Part shown: piece by piece, positions 50,041-59,777 of the stretch | Position numbering within the stretch: position 1 is the first letter of the stretch | Layout: every line of letters begins with the position of its first letter | Notes under the pieces: model-generated | Database searches by the model: none | The model's input: the letters and a program-made list of their open reading frames with translations, nothing else | Told to the model about the DNA's origin: nothing | Position numbers and translations under genes: made by a program | NCBI GenBank assembly: GCA_026008535.1 | Contig: BRKX01000011.1 | Coordinates: 46,422,183-46,486,182, forward strand | Source of the DNA: Perilla frutescens | Taxonomy: Eukaryota > Streptophyta > Magnoliopsida > Lamiales > Lamiaceae | DNA length: 64,000 bases | Direction: 5' to 3'

Positions 50041-50048
50041 TGTACATT
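50041..50048 (+). promoter_or_regulatory. UGUA-core PUF-like site in the 3' region of Pumilio gene 2
   Basis: TGTACATT about 150 bases after the stop, matching the site after gene 1 in sequence and neighbourhood. Confidence 0.35.
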
Positions 50049-50319
50049 CTGTAGTGTTAAGTTTATACATAGAGAGAGAGAGTCTAGTAATCTGAGGCTC
50101 AGAGGCTGAAAATGTTCCTGATGCCCCCGTTCATTCCCGGAGGAGATAAATTGACGACAATACAGATGATGATGCTGAGGGTGTAATATAAAAGGTGAGG
50201 TAGTTTACGAGGCGAAGTGACTGTACAAAATTATGCCATGTTGGAGAGGGAGTTGGTTTTCTAGGTCAGGCCGAGAGGGATGATGCTATATTATGTATTA
50301 TGTTAATTAACAATTTTCT

Positions 50320-51225
50320 TACTTGGCCAAATATATGTCCACTCTTTTTTTATTTCCACCTTTTCTTTTTCATTTTTGGTTGTATATATTTTCATATTTG
50401 ATTGCTTCGCTTCTTCTGCGTTTATGCTGTTTAGTGAACTACAGTACATTTGGCAGAACAAATCTTACAGTGTATAACTAGTAAATAATTTACGACAGTT
50501 TCGATGGTGTTTTACAAGTGAGCTGTTTTTGCTGCGATTAAAAGCATCATAGGATTCGATGCACTTTTGCTGGTATGATTGCACCTGAACTTAATTAATA
50601 CCTTTGTGGATTGAGTGCATTTCTTCTAGTACCAAGTTTGTTGCTTCCACGTTGTACAATTTGTCCATCACGGACTATGATACGTGAAATTGGTCGTGCC
50701 TTTGTGTATTCTCAAATACCAAATAGAAAAATAACAGCGTGAGAGATTCTCATGATCTTACAACATCTACAAAATTTTTACAGGTTCCGAGGGAATCTCT
50801 CAACTGTCTACAAAGATAATGTTTTATATCAACTCAGGAAAAAAAAAAACTTTAACAAGTGAGAATTCTGAATCATTCATAAAATTATTTGGACAGTGAT
50901 GGTGTTCTTCACATCATCATTAAGCAATGAGATAACTATATGTCTATATTTTGGCACTCAACATTTTCTATATTCAAGATTTTAAAACTGTGATATTTTC
51001 CAAACACATGGCATGGCAATGGCACTTTAACATTGTAGCTAGGAATCACTTAATTTTCTCTATCAAAAAGAGACAATTGATTATCCAGGAGCAGCAATGT
51101 TGATAACAATAAATATTTAATCATATTTCTCCATAAAAATGGATGCAACTGTCATCAAATTCTCACTGCACAACTTTCACTACGATTAAACAGATAAAAA
51201 TTTACCATCGCCAAAAAAAGATAAT
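50320..51225. other. Intergenic region between convergent genes
   Basis: Lies between the 3' ends of Pumilio gene 2 and the minus-strand plastid-type gene. A (GA)n tract sits at 51227-51255, in the 3' UTR of the latter. Nothing else recognised. Confidence 0.55.
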
Positions 51226-51255
51226 GTGATGAGAGAGAGAGAGAGAGAGAGAGAG

Positions 51256-51847
51256 TCAATCTGCTCCATCCACATCATCATCATCATCATCATCTTCGAT
51301 CTTCTGGCCGAAACCTCTAGGTCCACCTCTAGACCTCGCTCTAACTTTCCCTCTCTTACCACTTCTCTTCTTCTTAGCAGCTTCTTCTTTCTCCAACTTC
51401 TCTCCCTCCCTCTTCTGCAAGAAGTCCGTCACAGCTATGTAGATAACCTGACATAATTGCAAAACATTTCCTCCAATCACCAACATCGAAAACACTATTA
51501 ATTCAACTCCTAAATCTTAAAAACGCAGTAACAACTCTTACCCCTATGGTGAGAACCGATAAGCCGAGAAAAGCAACGAAAAGGAGCGATGATATAATAG
51601 TCGAAACGCCATCGTCACTTGTCGCAACTATTTCTTGAGAATTCTCAACTGGGCTTGCTTCTGAAAGCAAGAAATCGTAATTGACGGCAGAAATTTTCCA
51701 TCTTTTGGGTAGATTGAGATTAGACGATGCTGGCAATGCAGGTGATGAAGAGCGTAGAGGAGAAAATGGTTTCTGGGCAGTGAACAGGTAAAGAGGTTTA
51801 GGCTTGAAAACCAAGGAGAGAGAGAGAGGCGAAAGGGGTGCAGCCAT
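51256..51847 (-). CDS. Small plastid-targeted single-pass membrane protein, function unknown
   Basis: Two exons, 51542-51847 and 51256-51447 (minus), GT-AG intron, 165 residues. The first 50 residues are Ser/Leu/Pro-rich with few acidic residues (MAAPLSPLSLSLVF), typical of a chloroplast transit peptide. A hydrophobic helix of about 20 residues (IISSLLFVAFLGLSVLTIGV) crosses the splice junction and is followed by IYIAVTDFLQKRE. A Lys/Arg-rich segment (EEAAKKKRSGKRGKVRARS) then precedes GPRGFGQKI and an Asp-rich tail encoded by a CAT/ATC repeat. I recall similar unnamed proteins in other plants but no assigned function. Likely a thylakoid or envelope membrane protein with a basic stromal tail; this location is inferred. 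Confidence 0.8.
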
Positions 51848-51869
51848 GTTTATTAAGTTTTGCTAATCG

Positions 51870-52033
51870 TTTCACATTTTGGGAGATGATGGGGATGGGG
51901 TTACCACTTACCACTTTCGCCAAATACTCTACCTTCGACTTTTACCTAAATTCTACTTTAGCCCCTCACTAATTGATATTTTTGCATTTTACCCCAAAAG
52001 GAAACACCACCCACTTTCACCAGGGTCAACCCG

Positions 52034-52096
<63 letters not shown>

Positions 52097-53270
52097 TGGC
52101 CAAAAGCTATATTAACAATACACCAAAACTCCTATATATCACCCCAAGTCCAATAAGATCCATATATCCATCAGACACAGGTCATGATCAACGCGGGTCA
52201 ACCTAAAAAAAAATGGTCAAAATCAGTATCAATATTTACATTAAAAAGTATCATTTAAAGTTTAAAAAATATCACTTGTATCATTGAAAAATAATCAGTC
52301 TGCTACTTATCTTATATAAGTTTATATAGTTCAAATTGTTATTTTTTCCATTCCTATTAATATTTAGAGTTTGAGAGTTTAGGTTTTTTTTAAAGTTTAT
52401 AGTTTTTTAAGGATTTTTTTAAATTTTTTTAGGGGTTTTTGTTGTGTTTTTTAGGGTTCATGTTTTTTTTTTAAGTTTATTAATCTCAATTAGGGGTTAT
52501 ATTTATTTCAAAAAATATTAAATTCGTTCGTTTTTATTTTAGGGTTCACTAATTCCATTTAGGGTATATATTTATTTCAAAATTATATTTTTTTTTCAAT
52601 TACCATTTATATTTGTTTCAAAAAATTAAATTAATTATCGAGTGCAATGCACGAGCCCCACGCGTTAGCATCGGGCAAGTCCATTACGCGAGTCACTGAA
52701 TTAAAAAATAAAATATGCACTTTAATTTTAGGGTCCCTTAACTTAAATCAATTTTAGGATATATATTTAATTTTAAAAAATTAAATTAATTTATTTTAAT
52801 TTTTGGGTTCACTAATTGTAGGGTATACAATTTTGGGGGAAAAAAACAGAAAAATAAAAAATAATAAAAAAATTGAAAAAAATTAATTTCTGGCGCGTGT
52901 ACTCCACGTGCCGTATGTGGGCGCGCTTCGCCCGCACGCATGGACCCCATGCGCCTGAAATGAAATAATTTTTTTTTTTTGATTAGTGGACCTGGACCAT
53001 TCTGACGGGCCGAAGCCCATATAACAGCCATTTGCAATTTTATTTATTTATTTGGATTATTAGTGTATTCTCAAATACCGGGTATACAAATATAAAATGA
53101 ACCGATTTTTCGATTGTGACTGCCTTTTATCTTGATGAAATTTAAAAAATAATAATGAAACCGAGCTGCTATTCAAAAAAAGAAAAACATCTGATTTTAT
53201 TTTAGCAACAACCTATTACCTATATCAAAAATTAAATGAAATTTCTGTACATGCATATTTGTAATTTATA
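51870..53270. other. Intergenic, low-complexity and TA microsatellite
   Basis: A (TA)n tract runs from 52035 to 52092. Bases 52370-52830 repeat a loose pattern of 'TTTAGGGTTCACTAATT' and 'GGGTATATATTTATTTCAAA' several times. A short GC-rich patch with nested hairpins lies at 52891-52956. No gene supported. Confidence 0.6.
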
Positions 53271-53274
53271 GTAA

Positions 53275-56200
53275 TCAGTTGGGCTTAACATGTTGATGGA
53301 ATGGATCTACCCAGCATTCATCTTCTCTTACAGCTTTCCTCCATCTATTTTTGAAGTTGTCTAACTCCATATACGATTCTCTTCTCACCTGCAAACCATC
53401 ACCACATAATAATGGATGGAATCAAATAAATTTTATTAACATATATCATTGTCATGTGCAAAATATTTTCTGTATTCAGTAATTGAAATGCAATACAATA
53501 AATACATCAGAAACACAATAAACCAGGAAATAAATGTATGAAAGAAAACTCAACACAACTTACAGCAACTCTAACATCAGATTCCTCCAATGTGGATGTT
53601 GCCTGCAACCCTTTATTTGAAGCTAGCCTTTCAACTTCAGCATTCGTCTGCACGAAAAAAACTCGAGGAGAGTGAACTATCTAGTCAGGAAATGAACAGC
53701 AAGTCCAATTCCTTGAAAACCTCATGAGACTCTGGCTCAACTACTAGAATTAAAACTAAGTATTTTGAGATAATGTAACATGCTTTCTTGATTGGGTGAA
53801 AATTCATGGTTTTTAATGTCACATGCACTGTTAATTGCTAAGTCCTAACAGGTGCTCCCTTTTCGTCCGACTAAATACAGATAAATATTTTGGAGGGAAT
53901 CATCAAATCAGAGACAGTAGAAAGAAGGAAGAAAGACTGTCAACAAGCTCCAAGGACTAAAAATGTATACCAAGCTGCCTGCTGAACCTCCAAGGGTAGG
54001 AATGCCCTTGTGGATTAAATACTCAGAGTCAACAATCCCGACGTTTGCAGTTCTATTTCCCTGCCAGAAACATAAAATAGAAAACTATAACATACATTCT
54101 GCAAGAACATGACCAGATTAAAAGATACTAACTCGAAGAAACTGCAGACCTGTGCACAGTATCCTAGCTGGAAATCCAAGCCCCATGCATGAACAAGGTC
54201 ATTCTGTGTCAAAAACAAAGTGAATGCTAATCATACCATCCATCTATAGACCAAGGATAAAACAATCATCCTATATAAGTTTGGATATGAAAATGTGTGA
54301 CGGTATCTTTAGCACATTGTTTGTGATAACAGTACTCTATACAGCATCAGTGCTTAGCAAGCTAAAGCTAAAAATAAATGAATATTGATAAGTATTTGTA
54401 GTCTTGAACCTGAATCATGTGCCACGCACAACGCCATGATTCTCTTGAGAATACAGGAGCCATCATCTCCACAAACCTGTGTTATATATGTGCAAAATTT
54501 GTTGTTATCTATATATATAATACGTTCAAGATAAAGCTAATTACTCTGAGCCACCTTTTTTATACGAATCATTGATTAAACTTACCCTGTGCATGGAGGT
54601 TCCATACTATTCTCAAAACACCTTCGTCCTGGACCATGTATTTTAACAGCCCTCCTGTCAGCATGAGCAGCACTTCAGAATAAGAATAAGAATAAGAACG
54701 AACAATCTAGTAAGAACGTATGTAATTAGTGATTCGGAAAATTGGCATCATTATTCAAATTTATGCTGTTCATACAGTGTAAATTCTCAAGTCCAACGGT
54801 AGATACCTGTGTACTGTAGAATTTATTTCTCTTGCTGTAAGTTTGTAATGGTTCTCAGATTTGTCAGCATCAATTGCAGGCTGTGATATTTGAAGTCCCT
54901 CTTTTTTAATAATTGACAGATATCTGCCTTAACACAAAAAGAATCAATTAATGGTCTATCACATAACTACAGCCAATCATTTGCATTAATATATATATAT
55001 ATATATATAAATCTCAGGTGGATTTATTTACCTTCCAACATGAAAATATTGAACAATAAGATCTTCATCCCACAGGAAAATATAGTCGTATGCTGCAACA
55101 ATATCGGGATGTAAGAACCTCTTGGCGAACCACCTAAGTGAAAAACAGACATCAAAGGCAAAACAGATGGGATAATACAAAGTAATTTATGTCAGAAAGG
55201 CTCTTCTAGTAGAGAACGACTCATACCACTTAGTTTGGTTTATGGCAGAAACATGAACGATGCTGTCACTCCATTTTAAGTCTCTCCAGCCATCCACATT
55301 GCCATCATAATGAAAAAGCATGATGCCAAAGTCGGTGAGTGGGAACTGTATCAGATGAAACAAATATTCAAGATCAAGGAAATATTTCTAAACAGCAGAA
55401 TAAAGAAGACACTTTCAACTTCCTTACCTTCTTAACAATTTCATTTACATTTTGCTTTTGCTTGATTCCAACTGCAATAGCCAATAAGTTCATTGGTGAC
55501 TTCGACTTCTAAAGTGAGAATAGGAGTAGAAACAAGGCGCTGATCAGACAAATGGAACCAAACGCAATCTTATCTGAAGTTCAGACATTATGTAAGTCCA
55601 GAAAATTACAAGGTTGAATCTATGCCTCAGGCAACATATTACTACTTATTCTCCCAAAGAGAAACATATCACTCCTTACATTTTAGTTCAATTTACAAAT
55701 CTTGGATCAAAATGTTTTAAAAGAAAAAAAAAAACAAGAAATCCGCATTCCTCATCTTCTTTCATCAGATATAAACTTCTGGAGATATCTAACACTATCA
55801 ATAATAATAATTTAAACATCATTAAATCTTAGAAACAATGCATTACTAAGCTGAAATCTTCATGAATATGAAACTGAAAATCCTCTTTATTTCTTCAAAG
55901 CACCGGCTTTGCTTTGAAGAACGAATATGAGATGTAGCACGTGAATATTGATACCTTCTTCTTAGGAGGGCCCCAAAGCGGCCGCATCTCCAAATCAGTG
56001 GTTCTGGTGACAATGCCTCTAGGTAGTGTCTCAGTTCCATCAGGCCTGCACTCTTTCTACATGAAGTACAACAGAGCAAACAATAAGTACATACATCCAA
56101 TCCAATATCTTATAATACAAACCAACATTTCACACTGTATATAAACAATTGCTCAAATTCTCCACAAACCTCACAAATCTTGGATTTTGTCACCTTTACT

Positions 56201-56495
56201 GGATATAGATTACACCCGATAAATTTCTGCACGCAGAAGGGCCAAACCACACTTTAACTTAGTAAAGCATTCATGCTAACAATAAAATGATTATTTGCCT
56301 AAAAAAAATATCGCCCAAGCAAACTAAATCAACAAATAAATCGAAATCAAATAATTGAACATATATAAAGACTATAGGCACCTCTTTATAATCAGTGACT
56401 AAGAGAGCACTCCCTATAAAGAAAACTGTTGAAAGGAGAATTGCTGATGGAAGCCAGCTGCACATAAAAGATCTCTTCTTTTTGGGCTCAATCAT
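53275..56495 (-). CDS. DUF707 family type II membrane protein
   Basis: Thirteen exons on the minus strand: 56382-56495, 56170-56226, 55955-56056, 55428-55508, 55227-55345, 55032-55133, 54807-54923, 54586-54654, 54410-54476, 54150-54203, 53971-54060, 53564-53647 and 53275-53388. Every intron is GT-AG and the frame closes at 389 residues. A short basic N-terminus (MIEPKKKRS) and one hydrophobic helix (about 14-34) suggest a type II membrane protein of the Golgi or endomembrane. DUF707 landmarks follow: RTTDLEMRPLWGPP, LTDFGIMLFHYDG, WWFAKRFLHPDIV, FLWDEDL (an acidic DxD-like motif near 180-182), HGPGRRCFENSMEPPCTGFV and HAWGLDFQLGYCAQ. The family is glycosyltransferase-like but biochemically uncharacterised; plant members are often labelled lysine-ketoglutarate reductase trans-splicing related. 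No damage is seen. Confidence 0.9.
54987..55008. repeat. (TA)n microsatellite in a DUF707 intron
   Basis: About ten TA units between exons 6 and 7. Confidence 0.9.
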
Positions 56496-56499
56496 TGTA

Positions 56500-57890
56500 T
56501 GAGTAAACTATCTGAAACCATAAATAAAAACATAAAAAAATTCAAAAAAAACTGCATAAATAGTTTGCATTTCAGATAATTCACCAGAGATACAGGTTAA
56601 TAGTTTTTTTTCTTTTTCCTTTTTCACTTTAGTTACAGAATATGATACATATATATAACTGCATAAAACTAACATATAAAATTGGCAAATAGTTTCAACT
56701 ACATCATGACTAATAATTATTGATTATCAACTCAACTTAAATTAAAAAAAAAATACATTGAAGAATGTGAAACGATTAATATTTACGTATATCAGTGATC
56801 ATGAAAACGAGAGGTGGAGCTCGTAAAGAAAATAAGCAGAATGGATTGTATGTATACTGTATAGTTTGATATATACATGAGATCTATGGATACATGGAAT
56901 TAAATTGAAATTAAGGTCAACGGAAGGAATTGGTGGAGTTTTGCTTGAAAAGTAGAAAAAGTTGAAAAAGATGACGCCAAGTTTAAGAAAACGTTTTCAT
57001 CTAAATTACCGAACTACCAGGGCGGCAAATTAGTCAAATACCGGTGAAAACTGAAACCAAGGCCTAATTTAAATTATTGTTAATTAATTATCGCAAAAGT
57101 TTAATTCATATTTTTTTTTTTTTTGCCTCACACACCCAATCTGTGATATTGAGAAGATTGGAATAAGTTTAATTCATAATTTTACATCTAAGAATGTATG
57201 TTAGAAAGTAAATTTATGGTGTGATTTTTTATTTTATTATTTTTTATAACACAAAAGGCGTTATTTTTGCGAATTGTTTATATTCTGAAGATGACATAAA
57301 GTTACGCCATCTATATAATATAATTAAACATGCTTATACTTAAATGAAAATTGTTTGTCACGCCTCACCATTATTATTCATAAATCAATACTGTTACCAT
57401 TTTTTTGCAAAATAATTTATTTTAGACTCTACCCATTATATGATAAAAAAAAAGAAATAATATATAAATAAATATTGATAATATAAAATAATATGTATCA
57501 TGATTAAAAACAAGATATACTTTATCCATTTCTAAGTAAGTGTCATTAATACATTTTAATTTTTTTTCACAAAAAATATTATTCTACATAATTGAGATAG
57601 AAAATTTACATTTTTTTATATAACCCCATTCAACGAATTCAAACATTTATATTTGATTTATTTAATATATTCACATAAGATAAGGATATATAAGGTAATT
57701 TGATTACTTCATTAATATGTGTGCATTTATGTAGAATGGTACTCAGATTGTCTCTCTCTCTCAACACAAGCAGTTGTACGCTTACAGATTGCTGCCGATT
57801 AACTGGTAATTTTGATGTCAAGTGCATTATGACTGTGAATTGAGTTTTGAAGGATTTGTGCTTAAAATCTTCGTTGTGGCCATGCTCGGA
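56500..57890. other. Divergent intergenic region
   Basis: Separates the minus-strand DUF707 gene from the plus-strand coiled-coil gene, so it should hold both promoters. A GTTTCAG acceptor just upstream of the DUF707 start codon (about 56515) suggests a 5' UTR intron. Apart from a truncated SINE nothing is recognised. Confidence 0.5.
57107..57165 (-). mobile_element. Truncated SINE 3' end
   Basis: On the minus strand CTTCTCAATATCACAGATTG then GGTGTGTGAGGC and a poly-A run. It corresponds to the 3' part of the SINE at 25183-25290. Confidence 0.4.
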
Positions 57891-57896
57891 GCTCTG

Positions 57897-57898
<2 letters not shown>

Positions 57899-57952
<54 letters not shown>

Positions 57953-57953
57953 A
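57899..57953. repeat. Compound (CT)n(CA)n microsatellite
   Basis: About 15 CT units followed by about 12 CA units, in the probable 5' UTR or promoter of the coiled-coil gene. Confidence 0.95.
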
Positions 57954-58658
57954 GGCACTCTATTAGAGATTACTGCCGATTAATGTGGTAATATTCATGT
58001 CTAATCGCATTGCAAACTACGAATTGAGTTTTGTTGCTGTATTTTCTATTGGATTGGTGCAATGAACTTTGCGGAAGCTGATTAAGCGAATCGTGCGCCA
58101 ATTCCTTACAGTCTCCTCTCGTGTAATTATGTACGCTCTTCGCTGTTTACGACATCGGATTTAAATGGTTCAAAGCTCGAGATAACTATCTTCATCCATC
58201 TACGAGTATTGTAACAGTACACATTTTGTTTCCTAATTTCCAGTTTTATGTTTGCTATCAGCCTTTGATTTTACGTTGATAGTACTTTGACTGTTCTGGA
58301 TCATTGGATCATCTTATATTTCTGAGTTTCTTTAGATACCTTTGAGTTAAAAAGAAATTGAAAAAAGGACGGTGATGATTTTTTTTCTATTTATGAAAAA
58401 GTTAATCTTTTCTTAGCTTGGTATTTCTCGTTGGAAAAACTGAACCAGAAAGAGAGAAGTGAGTGGGAGAGTAGTACTTTCAGAATTGACCTGTCAAAAT
58501 GTGCAGTTTTTTGTATGCAATCATAGAATACTAAAAAAATTCTCGAGGCCTAAGGATGTTCAAGTGGTTAGCAAGTTTTTGCTTCAGCCTTGTCTTATCG
58601 GTATCTCTAAGGATGATTCAGTTATATTTTTTTCTGCAGCATTATAAGTTCGTTCGAA

Positions 58659-59395
58659 ATGGAAAATGATGGCATTGGTGGAATGGCAAAAGGCATGAGG
58701 AGTTCTGTATGCCTTCTCCCCTCTTCTATGTTTGAGCATTAAGTTGGCAAAAAAAGAGAGATTAGAAGTTTCCTATTTCCATTATAACTGAGATGCTCAT
58801 TAACAGGTTGAGGATAAACAGATAACCATGGAAGATGGATCTCTTGTACAGGTTCCAGCCGAAGAAAATGTAGTAACTTCAAATTCTGAACAGGTGGAGA
58901 TGGAGATTTCTCACATCCTTGAAAAGATCAATAACTTCACTCAGATGGTAAATTTTAGCACTCTTTAATTTGTAGTCAATCTGAAAAAGGAGATTCGTGA
59001 CTTTCGGGAGATTTGAATACATTCTTCATACCCTATGCATCATGCACCATTTCTGGAATAATTTGGTAGAATATATGTGCAACCTGTTATCTGTGAAGGT
59101 GTCAGAGCTGCTAGAATCAGGGAAGTCAATGCTGAAGGAAATGAGCAATGAATTTGAAGAAAGGATGATTTTGTGCGTGATATAAAGTAATTCTGGTCTG
59201 TAATTACCGGAAGTGTGAATCTGCTACACACTTAACTCTATTATGTCAACAGAATATACAAGGAGCAGATTGAAAAGTGGCAGGAACTAGGAAGAGATCA
59301 AGGAACTTCGCTTACTTGATACTGCAAACGAGGAGACAGATGCTGTGTTGCAGAATGCTGCATATCTACTTCAGAGCGTTACTGGTGGATCCTGA
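58659..59395 (+). CDS. Small coiled-coil protein gene, last exon apparently frameshifted
   Basis: Exons 58659-58706, 58807-58947, 59099-59172 and 59253 onward; a 5' UTR intron acceptor (TTTCTGCAG) ends at 58639. The protein starts MENDGIGGMAKGMRSS and continues with an amphipathic segment (VSELLESGKSMLKEMSNEFE; YKEQIEKWQE) likely to form a coiled coil. In exon 4 the frame then reads ELGRDQGTSLT and stops at 59317-59319. Removing the 7 bases CTAGGAA at 59287-59293 would restore WQEEIKELRLLDTANEE, a conserved-looking continuation ending at a stop at 59393-59395. A downstream piece in the third frame (LVDPEVTNG, then after a possible intron NLPDEEQNDV) hints at yet another disruption. I do not recognise a function. 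It may be a recent pseudogene, a truncated allele or a sequence error. Confidence 0.6.
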
Positions 59396-59777
59396 AGTGA
59401 CTAATGGTAAGAGTCGAACAAAATCTGCTCCGATGTCATAGTAGTGGTATCAGTATGACTAAAATCTTGTGTTAGGTTCTAGTATGATGTACTGTTGTTT
59501 CTCAGGTAACTTGCCAGATGAAGAACAAAATGATGTATAGCAGTTATTCGTATATCTGGCATACATCAATCATACAGAAAAAAACTGTAAATACAATTGT
59601 AGAAAAAGTATTTCTGTGATTGCTATGCTGATTATCCCCATTTTTACCAAGATATTGAAAATGAATAATAATAATATATGAATTTTGATGATAGCTAGGT
59701 TTTGCATGTAAGGAGTAAATAAAATGATATAGGTGTTGGTTTGCTCTCTTTTGATTTTTGATTATTTAGAAGTAGCC

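Noticed and set aside
59040..59231. Minus-strand frame over the coiled-coil gene
   Set aside because: Antisense shadow; the plus strand has consistent exons and splice sites.
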